64,000 nucleotides of DNA from contig JAIYAR010000009.1 in assembly GCA_027488985.1 (NCBI GenBank), forward strand, positions 248,001 through 312,000, written 5' to 3'. Origin of the DNA: Comamonadaceae bacterium (GTDB lineage Bacteria > Pseudomonadota > Gammaproteobacteria > Burkholderiales > Burkholderiaceae_C). The notes under the pieces were generated by a model that saw only the letters and a list, made by a program, of their open reading frames with translations, did no database searches and was not told where the DNA came from. The position numbers and the translations under genes were made by a program. Every line of letters starts with the position of its first letter. The first letter of the stretch is position 1. Of the stretch, positions 28,234 to 36,607 are shown piece after piece.

Positions 28234-28833
28234 ATGCAAGCCTTACCTCACACCACCGGCCCGATCCATACTGACACTGTCAAGCTACGCCGCCGCCAGG
28301 TGGTGGTAGCAGCTTTGTTCGGAGCCCTTGGCTCACCGGCATGGGCCCAAGACGCCACTGCCAACCGCGCTCCGTCCGTATTGAATGCTTATGGCGCCGA
28401 TTGGCTGCCCAAAGGCAGCGGACCGCTGAAGTTCTTTGGCTTTAAGGCGTACGACGCTACGCTGTGGTTGCCTGCAGCCAGCGGGGGAAACTTCAGCTTC
28501 AGCCGGGCTTTTGCGCTGGAGATTGTGTACAACACATTCGTCAAAGCCAGCGATATCAACAATACGTCCCTGATTGAAATTTCCAGGATCAGCGCAGCGA
28601 CTCCGGAGCAAGTACAAGCCTGGTCCAACTACATGACCGGCCTGTTTGTAGATGTGAAATCCGGCGACCGTTTGCTGGGAGTGCATGTGCCAGGCGCCGG
28701 AGCACGCTTCTTCCTGAATGGCCGACTCCTGGGCGAAACACCGGACGCCGCCTTCAGTGAAGCATTTTTCAAAATCTGGCTGGATCCGAAGGCACGCAAA
28801 CCGGAGCTGCGCGCCGCATTGCTGGGGCTCTAG
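28234..28833 (+). CDS. Chalcone isomerase-like family protein, exported
   Basis: 199 residues. RRRQVVVAALFGALGSPAWAQ near 19-39 is an export signal with a twin-arginine flavour. The rest fits the bacterial chalcone-isomerase-like family: GPLKFFGFKAYDATLWLPA, the FALEIVYNTFVKASDI stretch, WSNYMTGLFVDVKSGDRLLG and GETPDAAFSEAFFKIWLDP. Family members in bacteria are periplasmic and of unknown reaction; they should not be assumed to act on flavonoids. It is convergent with the DUF3820 gene, leaving 4 nt between stops. Confidence 0.82.
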   Translation: MQALPHTTGPIHTDTVKLRRRQVVVAALFGALGSPAWAQDATANRAPSVLNAYGADWLPKGSGPLKFFGFKAYDATLWLPAASGGNFSFSRAFALEIVYNTFVKASDINNTSLIEISRISAATPEQVQAWSNYMTGLFVDVKSGDRLLGVHVPGAGARFFLNGRLLGETPDAAFSEAFFKIWLDPKARKPELRAALLGL

Positions 28834-28837
28834 CTGG

Positions 28838-29050
28838 CTAACGCTGGCGCAGAGGCTTGAGCAAATCGCTCAAGCCGTTGTGGTCGATCTCATGCATCAG
28901 CTGCAACAGGCGGCCGATTTCACCTTTGGGGAACCCTGATCGGGCAAACCAGTTCAGGTAGTCGCCGGGCAAGTCAGCAATCAAACGCCCTTGGTATTTG
29001 CCGAAGGGCATGGTGCGATCCACCAGTTTTTGCAGGTCTCCTGCCTGCAT
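28838..29050 (-). CDS. DUF3820 family protein
   Basis: 70 residues. It matches the DUF3820 family, with MPFGKYQGRLIADLPGDYL near 14-32 and WFARSGFPKGEIGRLLQLMHEI near 34-55. The fold is related to small nucleic-acid-associated domains and the function is unknown. Its ATG shares one base with the stop of the upstream SUI1-type gene (TGATG), so translation is coupled. Confidence 0.85.
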   Translation of the reverse strand: MQAGDLQKLVDRTMPFGKYQGRLIADLPGDYLNWFARSGFPKGEIGRLLQLMHEIDHNGLSDLLKPLRQR

Positions 29051-29415
29051 CAGCCGCCCGCACGCTTGACGGTAAAGCCTTGCGCTACGAGTGCTGCCAT
29101 GACTTTGTCCACATGGTCACCCTGCACCTCAATCACACCGTCTTTGACTGTGCCGCCGGAACCGCAAGCAGCCTTGAGTTTCTTTCCAAGAGCAATCAGC
29201 GCATCCTCGTCCAGCGGCACGCCCTTCACCAGAGTCACTCCTTTGCCTGCGCGTCCTTTGGTTTCCCTGGACACGCGCACTATGCCGTCGCCTGCAGGTC
29301 GCTTGGGTATGTGGCACACGCATTCGGCAATCGCCTGACGGCACACCGGGCAGGTACGTCCCACCTCGGTGGAATACACCAGCCCGCCCAGATCAGAGAG
29401 AGATTTTTTCGCCAT
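29050..29415 (-). CDS. yciH: SUI1/YciH family translation factor
   Basis: 121 residues, a bacterial homologue of eukaryotic eIF1. An N-terminal segment with CPVCRQ and CVCH cysteines is followed by the SUI1 domain from about residue 45 (RVSRETKGRAGKGVTLVKG, LKAACGSGGTVKDGVIEVQGDH). In E. coli YciH affects start-site fidelity and stress translation; the same role here is inferred. It is coupled to the DUF3820 gene downstream. Confidence 0.9.
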   Translation of the reverse strand: MAKKSLSDLGGLVYSTEVGRTCPVCRQAIAECVCHIPKRPAGDGIVRVSRETKGRAGKGVTLVKGVPLDEDALIALGKKLKAACGSGGTVKDGVIEVQGDHVDKVMAALVAQGFTVKRAGG

Positions 29416-29432
29416 CGAAGGTGAGCCCGGAC

Positions 29433-30020
29433 TCAGCGGATGATGATTTCCGCGCGGCGGTTACGGGGCTCGTTGACATTGGCTTCTGTGGGGACCACGG
29501 GCTCGCGCTCGCCACGTCCAATGGCCTCCACCAACGCAGGCTCGAAGCCACGCTGAATCAACAGAGTGCGAACGGCCTGGGCACGCTGCAGTGACAAGGT
29601 GTCATTGGCTTGGGGGCTGCCGGTGCGGTCGGTATGGCCGACCACCTGAATTTCCCCCCCCGCACGTGCTGAAGCCTGCTCCAGAATGCCGGACAAGTGG
29701 CTCTGCGAATCGGGCGTCAAGATCGAGGTGCCGGGCTCAAACTGCAAGGTAAAGCGAACTGGAGGCAACAAAGGCAAAGCCAGCAAGGCACCATGCCTCT
29801 TCGCCACCTCTTCGGCATTGGACTGCTGTGCTTCCAAGCGACCATCACTTTGGAGTGCCGCGGTTTGGTAGGGTTGGGTCAAGTCCAAGACCCCGGAGGT
29901 ACTCTGCACCTGCACCGCCGTGGCCCGGCCATCCGCTTCAGGCAAAAGGGTAACCCTGCTCAGCGGGGCACAGCCTTGCAGAAAACCAAGCAGTACCAGC
30001 AAGAGCGCCTGCAACTTCAT
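29433..30020 (-). CDS. OmpA family lipoprotein
   Basis: 195 residues. A lipoprotein signal MKLQALLLVLLGFLQGC puts a lipidated Cys at 17. After a variable region, residues about 90-195 form an OmpA-type peptidoglycan-binding domain: FEPGTSILTPDSQSHL, IQVVGHTDRTGSPQANDTLSLQRAQAVR and RNRRAEIIIR at the end. It is probably anchored in the outer membrane. Its ATG overlaps the stop of the FecR-domain gene as ATGA, so the two are made together. Confidence 0.92.
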   Translation of the reverse strand: MKLQALLLVLLGFLQGCAPLSRVTLLPEADGRATAVQVQSTSGVLDLTQPYQTAALQSDGRLEAQQSNAEEVAKRHGALLALPLLPPVRFTLQFEPGTSILTPDSQSHLSGILEQASARAGGEIQVVGHTDRTGSPQANDTLSLQRAQAVRTLLIQRGFEPALVEAIGRGEREPVVPTEANVNEPRNRRAEIIIR

Positions 30021-30481
30021 AGCACCTCCACAATAAAGTCGGTACCACGCACGCTGACAGTGGATGCCGGAGTGGTCACTTTGACATTGTCCGGCTGCAC
30101 TTTGCCCAGCAGCCCTGTCACCATGCGGATGGTGCCTTGCAAAACACGGATGGCCAGGTTGCCTTGTTGGGTCGTCGCATCAAACTGGAAACGACTCAGA
30201 TCCACCGTGGTGTTCGGGCCTATGGCGATCGTGGTGCCATCCCGCAGCACCAATACGGCAGCGCTGGTGGCGTCGGTCTGTATGCGATCAGCTTCGGCCA
30301 CGCCAAGGCCTGATGCCACTGTGCGTTTTGCGTCTCCCTGCCCGACGGTGACCGTGCCTTGCACTGTTTTGAAGGTGCCACTGCGGGCCTCCTGGGCCTG
30401 CGCGGACGAGATAAACAAAGCCAGTATGCAAATCAAGCCTGGCAACAGGACATACGGGATCTTCATGTGAAGGCGTTTCAT
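30017..30481 (-). CDS. FecR-domain periplasmic protein
   Basis: 154 residues from the ATG at 30481; further ATGs at 30490 and 30466 are possible and all give the signal peptide MKIPYVLLPGLICILALFIS then SAQAQ. The rest is a FecR-type beta domain (GTFKTVQGTVTVGQG, LRDGTTIAIGPNTTVDLSRF, RVLQGTIRMVTG, VTTPASTVSVRGTDFIVEV). No TonB receptor or sigma factor is adjacent, so this is a stand-alone FecR-domain protein paired with an OmpA lipoprotein, not an iron-citrate sensor. Confidence 0.88.
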   Translation of the reverse strand: MKRLHMKIPYVLLPGLICILALFISSAQAQEARSGTFKTVQGTVTVGQGDAKRTVASGLGVAEADRIQTDATSAAVLVLRDGTTIAIGPNTTVDLSRFQFDATTQQGNLAIRVLQGTIRMVTGLLGKVQPDNVKVTTPASTVSVRGTDFIVEVL

Positions 30482-30566
30482 GGGGGACATAGCCCTCGAT
30501 GGTACCGGACGCTCCCGAAGTGCTAAGTCAACGCGCACCTTGAGGGAGACATTTCACGCAGTTTCA

Positions 30567-30608
30567 CTATCATTTTTGTAGCTAATCGCGCACTGTTATC
30601 GGGCGTAG
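30567..30608 (-). repeat. Degenerate dispersed repeat, copy N
   Basis: CTATCATTTTTGTAGCT, CGCGCA and TATCGGGCGTAG on the plus strand follow the reverse orientation with small deletions. It lies in the divergent gap between the FecR gene and the next small gene, where their promoters would be expected. Confidence 0.5.
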
Positions 30609-30654
30609 TGTGCGAAAATAACTTTTAAGCAAATTCCGGCGAATCTTCCGCACC

Positions 30655-30882
30655 ATGTCCCGTCAAAGCGTCTGGGCCACCAAAGTGGCCGCTCTCATCA
30701 AAGGCAATAACAGCCAGGCTGCGCTTGCACAAATCAAGGTCGCCCCTACGGTGAAAGACCTGCAGCAGCTCCGCGCCTTGATGACGGCTGACGGCAGCCT
30801 GCTCAAGCAGCGGCTGATCGACGAAGCGACCCGGGATCAGATCGTGGCCCTGTCCGCGCCACGCCTGCATCGCTCGCCCTAA
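30655..30882 (+). CDS. Small hypothetical protein upstream of the subtilisin gene
   Basis: 75 residues, soluble, Ala/Leu/Gln-rich and basic, no signal peptide: MSRQSVWATKVAALIKGNN and KDLQQLRALMTADGSLLKQRL. I do not recognise it. The frame runs from an ATG with no strong ribosome site to a stop 65 nt before the protease gene. Codon use is like its neighbours, so a real small gene is likely but not certain. Confidence 0.55.
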   Translation: MSRQSVWATKVAALIKGNNSQAALAQIKVAPTVKDLQQLRALMTADGSLLKQRLIDEATRDQIVALSAPRLHRSP

Positions 30883-30947
30883 GGCGAAGGCCCTAGAGCA
30901 GCAAAACGTTGTGATGCTCTGCATCGCTTGACGCTACACTGCCCCGC

Positions 30948-32918
30948 GTGAAACGCACCCATTTGCCCCCCGCAAATTTGCTGATCGCGCTCATGGGCGC
31001 AGCAGTGCCTTGGGCCCACGGAGAAACCAAACTACCGCTGGACTTGGGTGCACGCCCGCGAGCGGGGGCAGTCAGCCCGACAGTGCCTGCTGCTCAACCC
31101 GCAGAAAAACTTCAACGCCTGCTGGTAAAGTTCAAAGACGCCTCCGCAGCCCGTGAGCCCGGTGCTGAAGGTGCCGCGCGCTTGGTCAACCGCATGTCGA
31201 GAGCCGCCTACCTCGCAACAGCCGGGCAAGTCCAAGGACTCGGCTACCTCCGAACCACTGCCGGTGAGCACCATGTGATGCTGACAGACCGTCTGCTGGA
31301 CAGAGCAGCCATGCAGTCTCTGGTCAAGTCGCTTGCCCGAGACAGTACGGTAGAAAGCGTTTCCATCGATGAGCGCATGGCGGCGCATGCATTCAGTCCG
31401 AATGACACTGCGTTTGTGGATGCTGCCAACCCGCAGTGGTACCTCAAGGCCCCGACCACTGATCTAGGTGCAGCCAACTTCGCCGGCGCATGGAATCGCA
31501 CTCTGGGCGGGGCTATTTCCGTCAGTGGTGCCGGTGTGGTAGTCGCCGTTCTGGATTCCGGGTATCGCCCGCATATCGACCTCAATGCCAACCTTTTGAC
31601 TGCCTATGACTTCGTGTCAACGGACCCTTTCAACCAATATGGCGGCAATACGGTCTTAACGGCCAATGACGGTAACGGTCGGGACATTGACGCAGAGGAC
31701 CCCGGTGACGGAAATAGCAACGCCGCCTACTGCCAAACCGGTCCTTCGTCGTGGCACGGCACACGCGTGGCGGGCATCATCAGCGCGGTTACGGATAACA
31801 ACTCCGGCATGGCCGGTGCTGCCTATGGCGCCAAAGTGATTCCACTGCGGGTGTTAGGTGTGTGCGGAGGCTATGTTTCTGACGTCGTCGATGCGATGCG
31901 TTGGGCTGCAGGCTTGAGCGTCAATGGGGTAACAGCCAATGCCAACTCCGCCAAGGTGATCAACCTCAGCCTGGGTGGTAGCGGGAGCTGCAACAGCTTG
32001 TATCAGGCTGCCATCAATGAGGTTCGTACCCAGAGAAAAGCTACCGTCGTGGTATCGACCGGTAACGACGGATATGAAAACAGCATCACCCAACCGGCCA
32101 ATTGTCAGAACGTAATTGCCGTGACGGCCCACCGACCGGATGCCAACAGCCCGAGGTTTGCCAACGTAGGTGCCGGCACTACCCTGAGTGCGCCCGGTAC
32201 GGCCATCTACAGCACCAGCAATTCAGGCTCTTACGCACCTGCGACCGGAGCTGGCGCAGATACTTTTATCAGCGCCAATGGCACCAGTTTCGCCGCACCG
32301 CTTGTCGCCAGCGTTGCGGCCATGCTCTACCAAGTCAAGCCGTTGATCTCACCGGATGAGGTGGCGTCGAGATTGGTGAACTCGGTAAGGGCCTTTCCAG
32401 CGGGTCTGTATTGCAGCGGACGCAGTTCCTGTGGTGCCGGCTTGTTGGATGCTGACGCCGCGGTGGCCATGGTGCTGAGCGATGACTCACCGTTCAGCAG
32501 TGCTACTGCCAGCCCCTACACATCGGTAGCTCGAGGGGCCACTGTAACCCTTCAAGGCAATGCCGGTGTGGGAGCCAACAGTACTGCCCTTGCCACGGTC
32601 CAATGGAGCCAGGTATCGGGCCCCGCAGTGGTGTTGTCCAACCCCAATGGGTACACCGCCACCTTCGTGACCCCCGCGACGTCCAATGATGATGTGCTGG
32701 TATTTCGATTCAGGGCGACCACGCTGACCACCGCTCGTACCGCGGACAGCTATGTGGCAGTCACCATGGTTGCTGCACCTGTACCCGTTACCAGTAGCGG
32801 TGGGGGCGGTGGGGGCGGCTCAACTTCGTTACTGGAGTTACTGGTGCTTGGCGCGCTGGTGATCTGCTCGTTGTTTTTGAGACGTCGCGGAACCCAACGT
32901 CCACATCCAGACAAATAG
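30948..32918 (+). CDS. Subtilisin-like S8 serine protease with GlyGly-CTERM tail
   Basis: 656 residues starting at GTG. Signal segment to about 25, propeptide-like region to about 150, then the S8 domain with the catalytic triad D203 (VAVLDSGYRPH), H270 (SSWHGTRVAG) and S447 (ANGTSFAAPL). After a beta-rich extension of about 110 residues the protein ends with seven glycines near 618-624, a hydrophobic helix (LLELLVLGALVICSLFL) and RRR, the layout of a GlyGly-CTERM sorting tail. It should be exported and processed at the tail by the rhombosortase encoded opposite. The last 81 nt overlap that gene tail to tail. Confidence 0.92.
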   Translation: MKRTHLPPANLLIALMGAAVPWAHGETKLPLDLGARPRAGAVSPTVPAAQPAEKLQRLLVKFKDASAAREPGAEGAARLVNRMSRAAYLATAGQVQGLGYLRTTAGEHHVMLTDRLLDRAAMQSLVKSLARDSTVESVSIDERMAAHAFSPNDTAFVDAANPQWYLKAPTTDLGAANFAGAWNRTLGGAISVSGAGVVVAVLDSGYRPHIDLNANLLTAYDFVSTDPFNQYGGNTVLTANDGNGRDIDAEDPGDGNSNAAYCQTGPSSWHGTRVAGIISAVTDNNSGMAGAAYGAKVIPLRVLGVCGGYVSDVVDAMRWAAGLSVNGVTANANSAKVINLSLGGSGSCNSLYQAAINEVRTQRKATVVVSTGNDGYENSITQPANCQNVIAVTAHRPDANSPRFANVGAGTTLSAPGTAIYSTSNSGSYAPATGAGADTFISANGTSFAAPLVASVAAMLYQVKPLISPDEVASRLVNSVRAFPAGLYCSGRSSCGAGLLDADAAVAMVLSDDSPFSSATASPYTSVARGATVTLQGNAGVGANSTALATVQWSQVSGPAVVLSNPNGYTATFVTPATSNDDVLVFRFRATTLTTARTADSYVAVTMVAAPVPVTSSGGGGGGGSTSLLELLVLGALVICSLFLRRRGTQRPHPDK

Positions 32919-33383
32919 CATCCCGCCTACGGTGCCAGCCCAATGAGCCGGCTGGTAAACCGGGGCACCCCAAAGAAGGTCGGTAGCAGTCATTTGTGGC
33001 AACAGCCACATTTTCAACAAGAGCAACAGCAGCAAGCTCAGGCCAAGCCATCGGCGGCGATCCCAACGCGAGCCGGAAGCTCCGACCATCGCCAAGGCCC
33101 CACCTGCAGCCCAGCCTTGTAGAGCCCCTGAAGCACCTGCGTAATAACCGCAACTGGCATCAGCAATCACCACTACCGCAACTGCGATCCACCCTCCCAA
33201 TAGTCCCAGCCATTGCGACGTACCGCGCAACCAAGGATGAAAGAACACATACAAGAAAACAGCACCGGCCCCGTTGACCAAGGCGTGCGGGAAGCTGAAG
33301 TGCACCAGCTGCGCCGTGAACGGCAGCCACCACTGACCATCCAGAAAGACTTGGCGGTGGTAGATCAGCGCGGCAAAGTCCAT
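32838..33383 (-). CDS. rrtA: Rhombosortase, rhomboid-family intramembrane protease
   Basis: 181 residues with several transmembrane helices. The rhomboid active site is GASGALQG with S85 and PAHWAGTVGGM with H147; WWLPFTAQLVHFSFPHALVNGAG near 18-40 matches the conserved WR-x-T-x-x-x-x-H-x-x-x-H-x-x-x-N region. Rhombosortases cleave GlyGly-CTERM tails, and a substrate-type protease is encoded convergently next door. The protein starts at IYHRQVFLDGQWW, so the first transmembrane helix usual in the family seems missing; an in-frame TGA just upstream blocks extension. The ribosome site is weak. It lies 20 nt after nagZ. Confidence 0.85.
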   Translation of the reverse strand: MDFAALIYHRQVFLDGQWWLPFTAQLVHFSFPHALVNGAGAVFLYVFFHPWLRGTSQWLGLLGGWIAVAVVVIADASCGYYAGASGALQGWAAGGALAMVGASGSRWDRRRWLGLSLLLLLLLKMWLLPQMTATDLLWGAPVYQPAHWAGTVGGMLFVWMWTLGSATSQKQRADHQRAKHQ

Positions 33384-33403
33384 GGCCTGCGCTGCTCAGG
33401 GTT

Positions 33404-34507
33404 TCAGGCTATCCAGTCCAGCGCCTGCATGTAGTCGGGGTGCACCATGAGGTCGTCCCACGCCATTGCAGTGCTGGTGGGCAGCAATGCGCGGCGGCGG
33501 GCTTCGCTTGCCTCCAGTGCCTGCCACTGGCCCTTGAGCTGGGCTTCGGTCAGGCCGTCGATCAATTCGTCCACCGCCTTGCCACCACCCTCGGCATTGG
33601 CCATGGACTGGTTGCACAAGAGCACCAGGTCGCAGCCCGCATTCAGCGCCACCACCGCAGCTTCGGTGTAGCTCACGGTTTTGCCATCGATCAATCGGGC
33701 GCCGGCCATGGACAGGTCGTCACTGAAGATGGCGCCGGTAAAGCCCAACTGGCCGCGCAGAATGTCGTTCAGCCACACGCTCGAGAAGCCCGCAGGGCGG
33801 CCGTCGACCTTGGGGTAGATCACGTGGGCGGGCATCACGCTGCTGGTCACGGTGTTGAGCCAGCGGTAGGGTGCGGCGTCGTCCGCCAAAATGGCTTTGA
33901 GGCTGCGCTTGTCCACCGGAATATCGATGTGGGAGTCGGCTTTCACAAAGCCATGACCGGGGAAGTGCTTGCCGCAATTGGCCATACCGCTTTTTTGCAG
34001 GCCGTGCATCAGGCTCTTTGCCAGCATGCTCACCACTCGCGGGTCGCGCGCAAATGCGCGGTCACCAATGACGCTGCTTTCGCCGTAGTCGAGGTCCAGC
34101 ACCGGCGTGAAGCTCATGTCCACGCCACAGGCGCGCAACTCGGCGCCCAGCACATAGCCGGTGGCGGTGGCCGCGTTGGTAGCGTCCAAGGCGCCCGCCT
34201 TCTTGGCGGAGGTGGTAGGCACGATGTCACGCATCCACATTTCACCCAAGGCGCGCATGGGCGGCAGGTGGGTGAAGCCGTCGGTCTTGAAGCGCTGCAC
34301 CCGGCCGCCTTCATGGTCCACGCAGATCAGCAAATCCGCGCGCACTTTCTTGATGTCGCGGCATAGGGCCGTGAGTTGCTCGCGGTTTTGCCAGTTGCGG
34401 GCAAACAAAATCATGCCCCCCACCAGCGAGTGCTTCAAGCGCTTGCGGTCCACGGCGGTGAGGCTGGTGCCGGCGATATCGATGATCAAGGGGGCGTGAA
34501 ATGTCAT
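33404..34507 (-). CDS. nagZ: Beta-N-acetylhexosaminidase
   Basis: 367 residues, glycoside hydrolase family 3, cytoplasmic. It removes GlcNAc from muropeptides in cell-wall recycling. Seen: DHEGGRVQRF near 64-73, the KHFPGHG segment at 180-186 followed by DSHIDIP at 191-197, and the nucleophile Asp in AIFSDDLSMAGA (D263 or D264). The start MTFHAPLIIDIAG at 34507 is chosen; an upstream TTG would add residues encoded by a dispersed repeat. The gap to acpS is occupied by repeat copy I. Confidence 0.96.
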   Translation of the reverse strand: MTFHAPLIIDIAGTSLTAVDRKRLKHSLVGGMILFARNWQNREQLTALCRDIKKVRADLLICVDHEGGRVQRFKTDGFTHLPPMRALGEMWMRDIVPTTSAKKAGALDATNAATATGYVLGAELRACGVDMSFTPVLDLDYGESSVIGDRAFARDPRVVSMLAKSLMHGLQKSGMANCGKHFPGHGFVKADSHIDIPVDKRSLKAILADDAAPYRWLNTVTSSVMPAHVIYPKVDGRPAGFSSVWLNDILRGQLGFTGAIFSDDLSMAGARLIDGKTVSYTEAAVVALNAGCDLVLLCNQSMANAEGGGKAVDELIDGLTEAQLKGQWQALEASEARRRALLPTSTAMAWDDLMVHPDYMQALDWIA

Positions 34508-34515
34508 GGTATTTA

Positions 34516-34560
34516 TTGCTATCAATTCAGGAGCTGCTTGCGCATATTCTATGAGCGTCA
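34516..34560 (-). repeat. Dispersed 44-bp repeat, copy I
   Basis: On the minus strand it reads TGACGCTCATAG, TGCGCAAGCAGCTCC, then TGATAGCAA. It lies between acpS and nagZ, ending 8 nt before the nagZ ATG. Confidence 0.85.
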
Positions 34561-34582
34561 GCGGCTACTTTTACTCATGTTC

Positions 34583-34975
34583 TCAGCGGGTTTCCACCAC
34601 ACAGAAGCTGGCTGCGTAGTCGGTTTCGTCGGTGACGGTGATATGGGCCCGCAGCTCTTGGGCTTCAAACCAGGTCTTCAGCTCACCATGCAGCACGATG
34701 ACCGGCTTGCCGCTGCGCTCACTGGCAATCTCGCACAGCTTCCAGCTCATGGGCATGCGCATGCCCAGCCCGATGGCCTTGCTGAACGACTCCTTGGCAC
34801 TGAAGCGGGTAGCCAGATAGCGCAAGCCGCGTTCGGGCCAGCGGGCGCTACGTGCCTTCCACGTCTTAAGCTCCGCATCAGACAAGACCTTGGCTGCAAA
34901 GCGTTCGCCATGGCGCTCTACGCTGGCGCGTATACGGCGCACATCGCAGATGTCGGTGCCAATGCCGTAAATCAA
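34583..34975 (-). CDS. acpS: Holo-[acyl carrier protein] synthase
   Basis: 130 residues. It transfers 4'-phosphopantetheine from CoA to acyl carrier protein. The Mg-binding Asp is in [12 protein letters not shown] (near residue 8) and the catalytic Glu in [15 protein letters not shown] near 62. Its target AcpP is encoded in the same strand series at 47.6-47.8 kb. It follows pdxJ by 9 nt. Confidence 0.96.
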   Translation of the reverse strand: MIYGIGTDICDVRRIRASVERHGERFAAKVLSDAELKTWKARSARWPERGLRYLATRFSAKESFSKAIGLGMRMPMSWKLCEIASERSGKPVIVLHGELKTWFEAQELRAHITVTDETDYAASFCVVETR

Positions 34976-34984
34976 GGCACGCCT

Positions 34985-35734
34985 CTATTGCCCGAGGCAA
35001 GCCAGATAGGCCTTGATGGTGGCGGTGTAGCCCAGCTCCAGCGCGTCAGCTATCAGGGCATGGCCGATGGACACCTCTTGCAAACCAGGCACTTGCTGGG
35101 CAAAGGCGCCAAGGTTGTCACGGTTCAAATCATGGCCGGCATTCACTCCGAGGCCCGCGTCCAGTGCTGCTTGGGCAGCAGCAGCAAAGCGATCCAATTG
35201 CGCTTGCTGATCCGCAGTTCCCCAGGCGGCGGCAAACGGCTCGGTATAGAGCTCAATGCGGTCGGCGCCCACCGCCTTGGCAGCCGCCATGGCCGTGGGG
35301 TCTGCGTCCATAAACAAACTGACACGTAGGTTCAGGGCATGGGCCTCGTCAATCAAGGGTTGCAGGCGAGAGGCATCCGCAGGGAAGCTCCAGCCGTGGT
35401 CACTGGTGAACTGCCCTTCCGAGTCGGGCACAAAGGTCACTTGGTGCACCGGCAAGCCGCGCTGGCGCAGGTCGCGCACGCATTCCATCAGGTTGTGAAA
35501 CGGGTTGCCTTCTACATTGAATTCGCGGTCCGGCCACGCTTTGAGCAGCTCCGCCAAGTCCAGCACGTCCTGCGCACGGATGTGGCGCGCATCAGGGCGC
35601 GGGTGCACCGTGATACCCGCGGCGCCCGCCTCAAGGCACAAAGTCGCTGCGCGGGTGACGCCGGGAATGCCGAGGTGGCGGGTGTTGCGCACCAGCGCTA
35701 CTTTGTTCAGGTTGACGGAGAGATGGGTTTTCAT
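34985..35734 (-). CDS. pdxJ: Pyridoxine 5'-phosphate synthase
   Basis: 249 residues. It condenses 1-deoxy-xylulose phosphate and 3-amino-2-oxopropyl phosphate in vitamin B6 synthesis. Seen: [32 protein letters not shown] near 39-51, EFNVEGNP near 73-80, and [13 protein letters not shown] near 198-210. The ATG overlaps the recO stop as ATGA. The recO-pdxJ-acpS order is common in proteobacteria. Confidence 0.97.
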   Translation of the reverse strand: MKTHLSVNLNKVALVRNTRHLGIPGVTRAATLCLEAGAAGITVHPRPDARHIRAQDVLDLAELLKAWPDREFNVEGNPFHNLMECVRDLRQRGLPVHQVTFVPDSEGQFTSDHGWSFPADASRLQPLIDEAHALNLRVSLFMDADPTAMAAAKAVGADRIELYTEPFAAAWGTADQQAQLDRFAAAAQAALDAGLGVNAGHDLNRDNLGAFAQQVPGLQEVSIGHALIADALELGYTATIKAYLACLGQ

Positions 35735-36480
35735 AGGTTTTGAATATCAATCATCATCTGCCGCGTGCGCAGCGTCTTGACGCCGCAATGGTAGTGCAGC
35801 AGCGCCCGTAGCTGGGGCTTGAGTTCCGACATCACCTCGGCGCAAGCCCTTAGGGTGGTGGTGAAGGGGGCGTCGTCTGCGATCGCATCTTGCAGTGCCA
35901 CCCACTGAGCTCCGAGCAGGCCGACTCGGTCATCCGGCCCGGCCTGCCGCAGTCCGCCCTCGGGCACCAGCACATAACGCACATCGGCATGCAAAGGCGC
36001 GAGCGTCATGGTTTGTGCATTGAGCTGGGGCAGAAAACCCACCTCACGCAGCAACAGCAACTCGAAGGTCCGCAGGGCCGCCTGCAGCACTTCGTCGTGC
36101 TCGCTGGCAATGACGCGGACCACCTGGGCATAGATGTCAAACAGGGCGGCATGCGGGTCGTCCCGCGCCAGCAAGGTGATGAGTAACTCGTTGAGGTAGT
36201 ATCCAGACAGAAGAGCATCCCCGGTCGGCATCACGTGCCCGCCCTGCCACTCCGCGCTGCGCAAAGTACGGATTTCGGCGTCGCCGCCAAAAGCCACGTG
36301 CAGCGGCTGCAGCGGCAACAGGATGGGGCGGAAACTTGAAGTCGGCTTCTTCGCCCCCTTGGCCACCAGTGCCACCCGACCATAGTGGCGGGTGAACACC
36401 TCCAGAATCAGGCTGCTCTCGCTCCAATCGTAGCGATGCAGCACAAACGCCGGCTCGTCCGCAATCCGTTTGGTCGCCAT
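35731..36480 (-). CDS. recO: DNA repair protein RecO
   Basis: 249 residues. RecO helps load RecA in the RecF pathway. An N-terminal OB fold ([36 protein letters not shown] at about 10-46) is followed by a helical domain ending in [20 protein letters not shown]. The four-cysteine zinc motif present in some RecO proteins is not seen. It is separated from era by a 127-bp repeat element and is coupled to pdxJ. Confidence 0.94.
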   Translation of the reverse strand: MATKRIADEPAFVLHRYDWSESSLILEVFTRHYGRVALVAKGAKKPTSSFRPILLPLQPLHVAFGGDAEIRTLRSAEWQGGHVMPTGDALLSGYYLNELLITLLARDDPHAALFDIYAQVVRVIASEHDEVLQAALRTFELLLLREVGFLPQLNAQTMTLAPLHADVRYVLVPEGGLRQAGPDDRVGLLGAQWVALQDAIADDAPFTTTLRACAEVMSELKPQLRALLHYHCGVKTLRTRQMMIDIQNL

Positions 36481-36513
36481 GAATCGTAGGAGTGAGAGGG
36501 CCTAAACCCAGCG

Positions 36514-36604
36514 AACGCCGCGGGACTGGCTTTGCCAGACCGCGGGCGTTGCCCCCTGCAAGGGGGGTGGCGAAGCGACACGCAGTGCGCGAAGCCTGGG
36601 GGTG
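36514..36604. repeat. Structured intergenic repeat element between recO and era
   Basis: A strong hairpin at 36514-36550 (AACGCCGCGG with CCGCGGGCGTT around a CTGGCTTTGCCAG core) is followed by a CCCCCT/AGGGGG stem. A GC-rich tail then ends in GCCTGGGGGTG. The end resembles the arms of the inverted-repeat element at 23491-23676. It does not code for protein; it could act as a transcript-processing or attenuation structure within the era-recO operon. Confidence 0.65.
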
Positions 36605-36607
36605 ACC

